Below, in pieces: positions 1 to 6,203 of a stretch of 6,536 nt of DNA. The DNA is from Steroidobacteraceae bacterium. Lineage in GTDB: Bacteria; Pseudomonadota; Gammaproteobacteria; Steroidobacterales; Steroidobacteraceae. The notes beneath the pieces were generated by a model. It made no database searches. It was given only the letters and a program-made list of their open reading frames with translations, and was not told the DNA's origin. How positions within the stretch are numbered: the first letter of the stretch is position 1; each line of letters starts with the position of its first letter. The stretch covers positions 1-6,536 of the forward strand of contig JAICKZ010000185.1 of NCBI GenBank assembly GCA_025927665.1. Direction: 5' to 3'. A program made the position numbers and the translations under genes.

Positions 1-69
1 AGTTGAGTTTATTGACGGTGTCTCCAAGTAATCGCGTCGTTTCATTACACATTCTATTGTAAGGCACTT

Positions 70-1017
70 ATGCACTCGCTTCATTCTGAGTTGAAACAAC
101 TGCATGTTGATGGCGTGCTGGATGATCAATCATTTTCTCATCTGCAGGTTGTCGATAGACGCACGGTGTTTTCCGTATACTACGAACTGCGTGTGCTGCT
201 GTATCTCGCAGTACTGTTGATTGTCGCTGGCGTTGGTATGATGGTAAAAGAAAACTTAGATCGCATTGGCCCTGTTGTCATTGCACTAATGATCGCGATT
301 GTCGCCGTCGTCTGTTATTACCACGCGCTTCGTACGCGGCTGAAAAATGAATCACGGACAGTTGTGGGCGACTATGTGTTGCTGTTGGGTGCATTGTTGG
401 TAAGTGCTGATACTGCATTCATTGAATCAAAATTTCATCTATTACAGGATCACTGGTCGTTGTACTTGCTCTTACTGGCCATCGTACATGCAATCACGGC
501 CTACATGCTTGATTCACGCTTAGTGTTATCGGTAGCGCTTGCTGCATTGGCAGGTTGGTTGGGTGTTTCTCGGCATTTAAATGATTTGTTCTACACGCGC
601 GGCGAATTGTGGCTTCGAGGTTTGCAGGCGTTGGAGTGTGCGGCAATCGTATTGAGTTGGCTCGTCACGAACAAGAAGATTGGCAAGTATCCGCAGTTCA
701 TTGAGGTGTTAGATCACTATGCAATCAATCTGGGTTTTTGGGCAGGGCTAGTATGGTGTCAAGCCAATGACAGTATTTTATGGGGTGTGTTGGTTGTGAC
801 AGTGCTGTCGTTGGTGGTAATTCGAGTCGGAGTTGTTAATCGCAACGAATGGTTTATCGTATATGGCGTTGTATATTCCGCGATTGCCATTTGCATTGTG
901 GCGACAAAACTGATTGATGATGAATTACTTACTGCATTGGTTATCTTATTTTCGGTTATCGCTGTTGCAATATCGCTATGGCGCATTCATGTGAGGCTTA
1001 AGGAGAGGTCAGTATGA
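70..1017 (+). CDS. DUF2157-like polytopic inner-membrane protein
   Basis: The product is a 315-residue integral membrane protein of unknown function. A soluble N-terminal segment (residues 1-41, 'LHVDGVLDDQSF') leads into a first span with the pattern LYLAVLLIVAGVGMMVKENLDRIG. This is the arrangement seen in DUF2157-type proteins: a short cytoplasmic head, then a helix, then an 'N-x-D-x-IG' turn. I count about ten hydrophobic spans (roughly 43-59, 67-86, 99-117, 129-147, 151-167, 183-200, 216-231, 236-254, 261-280 and 286-304). Positive loops (RTRLKNESR near 88-96, NKKIGK near 201-206, and the RIHVRLKER tail) fit an N-in/C-in topology. The ATG at 70 has an AAGG ribosome site at 61-64. The stop overlaps the next gene's start (ATGA), so the two are probably co-translated. 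I see no catalytic motif. The family assignment is by pattern only; the reading frame itself is very secure. Confidence 0.9.
   Translation: MHSLHSELKQLHVDGVLDDQSFSHLQVVDRRTVFSVYYELRVLLYLAVLLIVAGVGMMVKENLDRIGPVVIALMIAIVAVVCYYHALRTRLKNESRTVVGDYVLLLGALLVSADTAFIESKFHLLQDHWSLYLLLLAIVHAITAYMLDSRLVLSVALAALAGWLGVSRHLNDLFYTRGELWLRGLQALECAAIVLSWLVTNKKIGKYPQFIEVLDHYAINLGFWAGLVWCQANDSILWGVLVVTVLSLVVIRVGVVNRNEWFIVYGVVYSAIAICIVATKLIDDELLTALVILFSVIAVAISLWRIHVRLKERSV
1000..1005 (+). promoter_or_regulatory. Strong Shine-Dalgarno for the second membrane gene
   Basis: AAGGAG lies inside the last codons of the upstream gene, 8 bases before the ATG at 1014. Together with the ATGA overlap it fixes the start of the second gene and suggests translational coupling within one transcript. 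Confidence 0.8.
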
Positions 1018-2120
1018 ACAGTCTTCAACCTTCTCCAGCGCAGGAACGATGGTTAACGCTGGCTGCACGTTGGCCTAAGTATCAGAACTCTCAGTCGGTA
1101 AAAGTCGGTACGGCAGGTTGGACAACGGTAAACTTCCTTATTCGATGCGCTTTCTTCTTATTGGGAATGATCGCAGCGATAGCGGTCAGTGCAATCTGTG
1201 CGATTGCATTTCATGAGCGGTTCAAGATCATCGGCGGCGTTGCGTTGTTATTGGCGGGTGAATACTTGATCGTGGGTAAACGTCTTGCTGCGGCTGGCGC
1301 GGAAGAAGCATTGATCGTTACCGCCTATGTGTTGATAGTGATTGGGATTATTACCGTTGATCATTCAGATGATATATCAGTGGCGTTTGGTGTTGCGATT
1401 GCCATTATTCTCGCCGGCATGCGTGTGAGAAATCCATTACTGACAACGCTTGGTGCGATTACATTTTCATTTGCTATCGCTTTCTCACTGGGATTTACAA
1501 TATGGGGTGCTTCTCCGGTTATTCCACATGTTGATCTGTGGGTTAGTCTTTACTGTTATATGCTCGCTGCAATTGCCTTGTTGTCAGGTGTAAGGCAGTT
1601 TCAACGTCCGAGTTATGACCGTATGCTTGATTGGTTGGTGATCGCCATGCCACTGATGGGATATGCTTGGTCGATAGATTACAAGTCTTCTGGATTTCGT
1701 TGGGATACGCATACGGCCATGCAGTGGTACATCGTATTGATGCCATTGCTCTTTGCGACTGTCGGTATTTTCCTAAGTTTACGACGTCACACTCATGCTC
1801 CGTTGTTCGCAGCCATAGGATGTGTCGCATGCGTGGCTTATGAGCTGCGCAATCTCACTGGCATGCCATTGCAATGGCGATTGATTACGTGGGGAAGTTT
1901 GATGTTGGTGAGTGGTAGCATTGCAGAGCAACTACTGCGTGTCTCGCGTCATGGCATTACATCGCGACAGCTTGATGATTGTAATACCGTGCTGGATGCA
2001 GCTGAGATAGTGGGTACTACGCTGATAACGCCGGTCAACAACAATACAATAGTTGAGCCAACACCAATGGAAGGAGGCGGTGGGTCATTCAGTGGCGGCG
2101 GTGCAAGCGGTAGATATTAA
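1014..2120 (+). CDS. Polytopic membrane protein with C-terminal GGGGSFSGGGASGRY tail
   Basis: This is a 368-residue membrane protein of unknown function, translated from an ATG that overlaps the upstream stop. A soluble head of about 40 residues precedes about ten hydrophobic spans (roughly 41-65, 72-88, 96-114, 121-137, 141-163, 174-193, 204-220, 237-255, 261-278 and 289-306). A soluble tail of about 60 residues follows. Loop charges (acidic DHSDD after span 3; basic RVRN, RQFQRPSYDR, RRHTH and RVSRHGITSR after spans 4, 6, 8 and 10) favour N-in/C-in, placing the tail in the cytoplasm. The protein ends in GGGGSFSGGGASGRY (residues 354-368). This closely resembles the terminal motif GGGGxFGGGGASGxW known from TPM-domain (YgcG-like) and DUF2207 membrane proteins, but neither of those domains is visible here. 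It may be a DUF4401/DUF2157-type partner of the first gene; that is inference from context. Confidence 0.88.
   Translation: MNSLQPSPAQERWLTLAARWPKYQNSQSVKVGTAGWTTVNFLIRCAFFLLGMIAAIAVSAICAIAFHERFKIIGGVALLLAGEYLIVGKRLAAAGAEEALIVTAYVLIVIGIITVDHSDDISVAFGVAIAIILAGMRVRNPLLTTLGAITFSFAIAFSLGFTIWGASPVIPHVDLWVSLYCYMLAAIALLSGVRQFQRPSYDRMLDWLVIAMPLMGYAWSIDYKSSGFRWDTHTAMQWYIVLMPLLFATVGIFLSLRRHTHAPLFAAIGCVACVAYELRNLTGMPLQWRLITWGSLMLVSGSIAEQLLRVSRHGITSRQLDDCNTVLDAAEIVGTTLITPVNNNTIVEPTPMEGGGGSFSGGGASGRY
2073..2117 (+). other. Codons for the glycine-rich C-terminal tail motif
   Basis: The last 15 codons before the stop encode GGGGSFSGGGASGRY. The match to the TPM/DUF2207 terminal signature is at the protein level. 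Its last residue is Tyr, where Trp is commoner in those families. Confidence 0.75.
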
Positions 2121-2126
2121 GATCGA

Positions 2127-2140
2127 TTGTCATTAGACAA
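2127..2140. terminator. Weak hairpin between convergent genes
   Basis: TTGTC-ATTA-GACAA forms a 5-bp stem with a 4-base loop in the 40-bp gap between the convergent stops at 2120 and 2161. There is no T-run on either side. It may contribute to termination of one or both transcripts, but it is not a convincing intrinsic terminator. Confidence 0.2.
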
Positions 2141-2160
2141 GCAATGATCAGATTAAAGTA

Positions 2161-3420
2161 TTAGCCTGACTTTATGCCGTGGTCGCTCTTGATCATTTCT
2201 CGTAACTTATCTTTCTTGCTCTTGCGTTTGCCCTTCACGCCGCCAGTTCCAGGTGATGTTCCCTGACTGGTTGGTGCAAGATCCGTGACTTCAAATCCAA
2301 CAATGATTTCGCGCGGCAAGCGAAAGTGATTGCGCTTTTCTATGAGATGAAAATGTGCTTCGGTTGCGGGCGTTACGAAGCTGACCGCGATGCCTGTTTC
2401 TCCGGCACGACCTGTACGGCCGATGCGATGTACGTAATCTACTGCAGAGCGTGGCAAGTCGTAGTTCACCACGACAGGCAGTTGCTCTATATCAATGCCA
2501 CGTGCAGCGATATCAGTTGCAACCAGTACTTGCAGACGCGCAGCTTTGAAATCCGATAGCGCTTTGCTGCGTGCCCATTGTGAAAGATCGCCATGAAGCG
2601 CTTCGGCAACGATGCCATTGCGTTTTAATTTATCTGCAAGATGTTCACTCGTGTATTGCGTGGCGACAAACACCAATACCCGTTGCCAACCTTCGATGCC
2701 AAGTAGATGTCGTAGTAACGGGCCACGTTGCGTAGTGTCCACCATGATGGCGCGTTGCGTAATGACAGGAACATTGCTTTGCGTTGATTCAATTTCAATG
2801 CGTTCCGGGTTGTTGAGGATGACATCGGCCAGGGCTTTTACGACGACAGGAAAGGTGGCAGAGAACAACAAGGTTTGACGACGTTCTGGCAGCAGGTCCA
2901 GAATTTTTGAGAGCTCATCGGCAAAGCCCATGTCCAGTAATTTATCGGCTTCATCCAATACTAGCGTCGACACCCTATCAAGCTGCAGCGCATTGTGGTG
3001 TATCAAATCAAGCAGTCGACCTGGCGTTGCAACGATGACCTCTGCTCCACCACGCAAAGCCATCATTTGTGGATTAATCGATACACCGCCGAATATCGTC
3101 AATACTTTTACATGTGCAGGCAGATAACGCGCGAACAGTTGAATTTCCTCACCGACTTGCATGGCCAGTTCACGTGTAGGCACCAATATCAATGCAGTGT
3201 GATGCGATGGACGTGATGAATCAAACATTCTTTGCAGGATTGGTAGAGCGAAAGCAGCGGTTTTTCCCGAGCCAGTTTGTGCACAGGCGCGCAGATCACG
3301 TCCCTGAAGAATGACGGGAATCGCAGCAAGTTGAATGGGAGTCGGTTCGTTGAAATCACAATCACGTAAGGCGCGTTGTAGTAATTCCGATAGCCGCAGA
3401 GAAGAAAATGATTGCATCAC
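2161..3420 (-). CDS. rhlE: DEAD-box ATP-dependent RNA helicase, RhlE-like
   Basis: This is a 419-residue cytoplasmic RNA helicase that unwinds short RNA duplexes using ATP. Members of the family act in ribosome assembly, mRNA turnover and cold adaptation. All core motifs are intact and in order: Q motif EPTPIQ (25-30), Walker A AQTGSGKT (47-54), PTRELA (81-86), TPGRLLD (132-138), DEAD (156-159), SAT (187-189), VLVFVAT (248-254), VATDIAARGID (300-310) and HRIGRTGRAG (331-340). The C-terminus is short and basic (KGKRKSKKDKLRE, 396-408), as in RhlE-type proteins; no DbpA-like or CsdA-like RNA-binding domain is present. The start is a GTG at 3420 followed directly by ATG at 3417. An in-frame stop lies just upstream and no strong ribosome site is visible, so either codon could serve. 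The subfamily name rests on overall similarity and the C-terminal style. Confidence 0.95.
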   Translation of the reverse strand: MMQSFSSLRLSELLQRALRDCDFNEPTPIQLAAIPVILQGRDLRACAQTGSGKTAAFALPILQRMFDSSRPSHHTALILVPTRELAMQVGEEIQLFARYLPAHVKVLTIFGGVSINPQMMALRGGAEVIVATPGRLLDLIHHNALQLDRVSTLVLDEADKLLDMGFADELSKILDLLPERRQTLLFSATFPVVVKALADVILNNPERIEIESTQSNVPVITQRAIMVDTTQRGPLLRHLLGIEGWQRVLVFVATQYTSEHLADKLKRNGIVAEALHGDLSQWARSKALSDFKAARLQVLVATDIAARGIDIEQLPVVVNYDLPRSAVDYVHRIGRTGRAGETGIAVSFVTPATEAHFHLIEKRNHFRLPREIIVGFEVTDLAPTSQGTSPGTGGVKGKRKSKKDKLREMIKSDHGIKSG

Positions 3421-3449
3421 GCCATCATCTCATTTTCCATTCCGCAATG

Positions 3450-3480
3450 AAAATAAAAAGAGAGCGACATCCTTGTCTCC
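3450..3480 (-). terminator. Possible weak intrinsic terminator after the SBBP-repeat gene
   Basis: Read on the minus strand, a short imperfect hairpin (GACA-AGGA-TGTC with one more G-C pair outside a mismatch) is followed by TCTC and the T-rich run TTTTTATTTT. It lies in the 87-bp gap between the SBBP-repeat gene's stop and the helicase start, so it could separate the two co-oriented genes. The stem is weak and readthrough is plausible. Confidence 0.3.
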
Positions 3481-3507
3481 AAAGAAACGTTACGACATAA
3501 AATTAAC

Positions 3508-5958
3508 TTATCTCATTCGTGCCGGTTGTAAAACACGTGCTGTTTGCAGCAACGACAACATTCCCAGACCAAGAAGCAAGATCCAATTCATGCTGCCACC
3601 GCCGCCTTTGTTACCTGAAGCGATTGGGGGCAATGTGATCGATATTTTAGTTACAAAAGCAGTTTGCGATGATCCATTGTTCTTGTTAATTTGCTGAATC
3701 GCATTGAATAACGGAAAATCTGTTGAAGATGTTCCACCTGCGACATAAATATCTCCCATAGCGTCAACTGCAATGGCGTTCGTACTGGTCGTGTGGTTGC
3801 CGCCGAGGTAGGTGGAAAACAATATTTCAGTGCCTGATGTATTAATTACGCTGACAAATGATTTTCGGCCATCGTTAGTGTCTTGTATCGGATTCACGGT
3901 TGGCACTCTAATAAAATTAGTGTTGCCTGCAACGTAGGCATTGCCGCTTCGATCCACCGCTATTGCATTTGCGACGCTTCCTGATGAATCTATCCCCATT
4001 GGAATGGTGGTACCGCTGCCGAAGTAAGTGGAATAGATTAGCGCGGAACCAGAAGGATTTAATTTGGTGATGAAGGCATTGCTTGAGTTAATCACTCCAA
4101 AGCCACCATTCTGACTCTGAATTGCATTGGCTATCGGAAAATCGGTTGAAAAAGTGCTGCCTGCCACGTATGCACTCCCATCAAGGCCTAACGCAATCGC
4201 ATTAGCGCTGTCGTCGTTGCTACCGCCAAGATAAGTTGAATATATTAGCTGATCTCCGCTAGCGCTTAATTTGACTATGAAAGCATCAGAGGTGGGATTG
4301 CTGAGTGGCTCGATGCTAATGACATTGCTCTGATCTCGGTTACCAATGCGCTTTTGAAAGGAGTCTGTTGTCGGAAAATCCGTTGAGTTCGTTACTCCTG
4401 CAATATAGGCGTTACCAAAGCCATCTATAGCAATGCTTCTACCACTGTCACCACCACTGCCCCCTAGATAAGTTGAATACAACAATTTATTATCAGTTAC
4501 GTTTAACTTAGTAACAAATGCAGTACCACCACTGAACGAAGTTTGTATATTTTGTTGTGAATGATTTGTGTTCTGTAGTGCATTGACTATCGGGAAATCG
4601 GTGGCATAAGTTTGGCCAGTGATATAGACGTTATTGGCGTCATCTGCGGTAATGCTATGGATGAATGTATCGCCCCCTAAGGGGTTATTGCCGCTTAGAT
4701 AAATCGAATATTCTATAGTGGTTCCCGCTGCATTAACCTTGGCAATAAATCCCTTTACTTGGGGTGGAGATCTCAGTGCTGCAATTTTAACAGGAGGTGA
4801 TGGATAAGGCGGTGGATTAATTATCGGGAAGTCGGTCGATATAGTATTGCCCGCGATGTAGATATTGCTGGCACTATCGATCGCAATTGCTGTACCACTA
4901 TCGTCATCGGTGCCGCCGAGTAGGATAGAACTTAATACTGTGTTGCCGGTAGGATTGAGTTTAACAATGAAGACATTTTGTTTGGATGGACGTGCCTGAA
5001 GTGCCGCAACGGGATTCTGACTGTTAGTATTGGCCAGAAAATCGATTGATGAAGTGTTCCCAACTACGTAAGCATTACCGCCCTGATCAACAGCGATGCC
5101 GTTGATGCAATCACCGTTGCTTCCACCTAGGTAGGTTGAATAAACAAATGCCGGATCAATAACTAATTCTCGATTATGATCGTATTTTGCTATTGAAATG
5201 CTGACCTGTTGATGATGAAGAACATATTGACCTTCGATAAATTGTTTTTCGCCATTTCCATTTAGTTGGAAGATCACTGGCTTCAATTGTTTCAGCGTTT
5301 GGTTATTAATCTTTATCAATAATTCACCGCTGTCATTTAATGAAAGCTTACTAGCTCCGGTTATCTTAAGCTGGATGTTGTTTGTCTTAGCATAAGGCGC
5401 TACCACTAAGTCGTACTCCAACTGCTGTGGATTTCCATATACCAACCAGTCGACCCCCGGATACACATTCTTGTAACGAACTGCGGCATAGTTGGCCACA
5501 TTGCGATACCACTTATCTCCATCGCTGCCTATAAAATAGTTACTCACACTGGTTTGTGGTTGTTCAGCCTTTATCACTGGATGCATTGCAGAATTAATAA
5601 GCTGGATTTGTATCAATGAGGATTGACTTAAACTGCTTGAACTTGTCGCCGTTAATGTCTGTGTTGGTTTATTAGTATTTGTGTTACGAGCCGCAATGAT
5701 AATGCCGCGTTCAGTGAGCGCGACGTTGTAGCCCGCATCATTAGCGAGATACTTGATCGACGATGCTGCTTGACCCACATTGGGCTCGAAACGAATGGGC
5801 AACTTGCCGTAGTCTGCCATAGGTAATGGATGTAAATTGGCGACGGTGTTGATTTCAACATTAGTGTCGATCAGAGGGATGGAAAGTGATGCAGATGTTG
5901 TTAATAACATCACTACGCAGAGCAGAAATACTCTGTATTTATCTAATCTATCATGCAT
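3508..5958 (-). CDS. Exported SBBP-repeat beta-propeller protein with GlyGly-CTERM-like tail
   Basis: The product is an 816-residue secreted or surface protein; its specific function is not known. I chose the ATG at 5958 because it follows GAGGG by 7 bases and opens a clear signal peptide (basic MHDRLDKYR, then a hydrophobic core at 10-23, with likely cleavage near TSA-SL). Residues about 50-270 ('LPIRFEPNVGQ', 'YPGVDWLVYG', 'LEYDLVV', 'ELVIDPAFVYSTYLGG') match the conserved domain that normally precedes SBBP repeats. Seven repeats follow, each starting YSTYLGG-like (273, 343, 417, 494, 573, 642 and 714) and carrying 'IAVD-GNAYVAG-T-STDFP' then 'AFVTKLN-SG'. A seven-bladed propeller is the natural inference. 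A linker (IASGNK) leads to GGGGSMNW, a hydrophobic helix and an Arg-containing end, which is a GlyGly-CTERM-like signal. This implies Sec export, inner-membrane anchoring and rhombosortase cleavage, often followed by type II secretion. Confidence 0.92.
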   Translation of the reverse strand: MHDRLDKYRVFLLCVVMLLTTSASLSIPLIDTNVEINTVANLHPLPMADYGKLPIRFEPNVGQAASSIKYLANDAGYNVALTERGIIIAARNTNTNKPTQTLTATSSSSLSQSSLIQIQLINSAMHPVIKAEQPQTSVSNYFIGSDGDKWYRNVANYAAVRYKNVYPGVDWLVYGNPQQLEYDLVVAPYAKTNNIQLKITGASKLSLNDSGELLIKINNQTLKQLKPVIFQLNGNGEKQFIEGQYVLHHQQVSISIAKYDHNRELVIDPAFVYSTYLGGSNGDCINGIAVDQGGNAYVVGNTSSIDFLANTNSQNPVAALQARPSKQNVFIVKLNPTGNTVLSSILLGGTDDDSGTAIAIDSASNIYIAGNTISTDFPIINPPPYPSPPVKIAALRSPPQVKGFIAKVNAAGTTIEYSIYLSGNNPLGGDTFIHSITADDANNVYITGQTYATDFPIVNALQNTNHSQQNIQTSFSGGTAFVTKLNVTDNKLLYSTYLGGSGGDSGRSIAIDGFGNAYIAGVTNSTDFPTTDSFQKRIGNRDQSNVISIEPLSNPTSDAFIVKLSASGDQLIYSTYLGGSNDDSANAIALGLDGSAYVAGSTFSTDFPIANAIQSQNGGFGVINSSNAFITKLNPSGSALIYSTYFGSGTTIPMGIDSSGSVANAIAVDRSGNAYVAGNTNFIRVPTVNPIQDTNDGRKSFVSVINTSGTEILFSTYLGGNHTTSTNAIAVDAMGDIYVAGGTSSTDFPLFNAIQQINKNNGSSQTAFVTKISITLPPIASGNKGGGGSMNWILLLGLGMLSLLQTARVLQPARMR
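3511..3606 (-). other. GlyGly-CTERM-like sorting tail (codons)
   Basis: The last 32 codons encode GGGGSMNW, then the hydrophobic stretch ILLLGLGMLSLL, then a tail with three Arg residues (TARVLQPARMR). A Gly-run, a transmembrane helix and a basic end make up the tripartite layout of rhombosortase substrates. The basic end is longer and less Arg-dense than in typical members. Confidence 0.7.
3634..5148 (-). repeat. Seven SBBP-type protein repeats, about 69-79 residues each
   Basis: Repeats begin at residues 273, 343, 417, 494, 573, 642 and 714 of the 816-residue protein, giving spacings of 70, 74, 77, 79, 69 and 72. The repetition is clear in protein but diverged in DNA, so this is an old amplification, not a recent tandem duplication. 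Length variation falls in the loop after 'STDFP', which is Pro-rich in repeat 2 and Asn/Ser-rich in repeats 3-5. Repeat 1 has 'SSIDFLANTN' and repeat 6 'NFIRVPTVN' in place of 'STDFP'. Confidence 0.9.
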
Positions 5959-5965
5959 AACAATA

Positions 5966-5970
5966 CCCTC
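5966..5970 (-). promoter_or_regulatory. Ribosome binding site deciding the SBBP gene start
   Basis: Read on the minus strand, GAGGG stands 7 bases before the ATG at 5958. The frame is open upstream to another ATG at 6027, but that extension would put 23 non-hydrophobic residues in front of the signal peptide. The site supports the downstream start. Confidence 0.65.
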
Positions 5971-6065
5971 GTTAGACGCTACCACGTGCTGAATTTTCAG
6001 CGAGTGAGAAGATCGTAGCGAAAGCAAAGCACTTAATCTGTCATAACTATGTGCAATTATGTTGC

Positions 6066-6118
6066 AATTTGTAGCGGCTGAATTCTGAGTTACGAATTGC
6101 TACAAATAGTTACAACTT
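6066..6118. promoter_or_regulatory. Candidate response-regulator binding array (10-bp phased repeats)
   Basis: Three head-to-tail 10-bp units, GTTACGAATT (6089-6098), GCTACAAATA (6099-6108) and GTTACAACTT (6109-6118), share the core GYTACRA with exact one-turn phasing. A fourth copy, GCTACAAATT, lies on the opposite strand at 6066-6075. Tandem direct repeats at 10-11 bp are typical of OmpR/PhoB-family sites. TACAAATAGTTACA (6101-6114) matches the published E. coli RstA box TACATNTNGTTACA, as I recall it, at all but one defined position. The array lies about 40 bp upstream of the TTGACA element of the MipA/OmpV promoter candidate, a position compatible with activation, but it could also serve the SBBP gene. 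The regulator itself is inference. Confidence 0.45.
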
Positions 6119-6159
6119 ATCAATGGTACATATGCAATTAATCTGAGATGATCAGTTCA

Positions 6160-6187
6160 TTGACACATTTATTTATCATTTAAGAAT
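6160..6187 (+). promoter_or_regulatory. Candidate sigma-70 promoter for the MipA/OmpV gene
   Basis: A perfect -35 hexamer TTGACA (6160-6165) is followed after 16 bp by AAGAAT (6182-6187), which matches 4 of 6 bases of the -10 consensus. Transcription would start near 6194, leaving a leader of only about 7-10 bases before the start codon. Confidence 0.45.
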
Positions 6188-6203
6188 TTAATTCACTTTT
6201 GTG

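Larger units (their letters stand above)
5959..6203. other. AT-rich divergent intergenic region
   Basis: These 245 bp separate the divergent SBBP-repeat and MipA/OmpV genes. They hold the SBBP ribosome site (5966-5970), a GCTGAA-TT-TTCAGC inverted repeat (5988-6001), two TGCAATT copies 11 bp apart (6052 and 6063) with a third at 6133, the 10-bp repeat array (6066-6118) and a TTGACA promoter candidate toward the MipA/OmpV gene. For the SBBP gene the only promoter candidates are weak: TTGCAA (6062-6067), a 16-bp spacer and TATGAC (6040-6045) on the minus strand, or a CATAAT -10 (6056-6061) without a good -35. No small gene or RNA gene was recognised. Confidence 0.6.

Noticed and set aside
2..31. 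Open frame ending in VEFIDGVSK-stop, possibly the tail of an upstream gene
   Set aside because: Nine codons at the window edge are too few to support a gene; another frame is also open to position 62.
12..40. TTGACG at 12-17 as a promoter for the first membrane gene
   Set aside because: No acceptable -10 hexamer at 15-19 bp; the real promoter may lie before the window.
1..45. Minus-strand ATG at 45 with an open frame running off the window (MKRRDYLETPS)
   Set aside because: Only 15 codons, no ribosome site, no recognisable pattern.
759..986. Minus-strand frame opposite the first membrane gene
   Set aside because: Thr/Asn-rich antisense translation of membrane-helix codons, without its own signals.
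1543..1843. Overlapping frames on both strands inside the second membrane gene
   Set aside because: They lie inside a gene with clear membrane-span patterning, have no ribosome sites and look compositionally random.
2326..3216. Several plus-strand and one minus-strand frames within the helicase gene
   Set aside because: They are shadows of a gene with all nine helicase motifs intact; the translations are Cys/Arg-rich and unlike real proteins.
3335..3697. Plus-strand frame of 120 codons across the helicase start and SBBP gene end
   Set aside because: It overlaps two well-supported minus-strand genes, has no domain or ribosome site, and its proline run is the reverse reading of the Gly-rich tail codons.
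3634..5148. Periodic DNA suggesting a CRISPR array or recent tandem duplication
   Set aside because: The period of about 210-240 bp matches protein repeats in one open frame, and DNA copies are strongly diverged.
5652..5861. Minus-strand frame of 69 codons inside the SBBP gene's N-terminal domain
   Set aside because: Out-of-frame shadow of a conserved domain.
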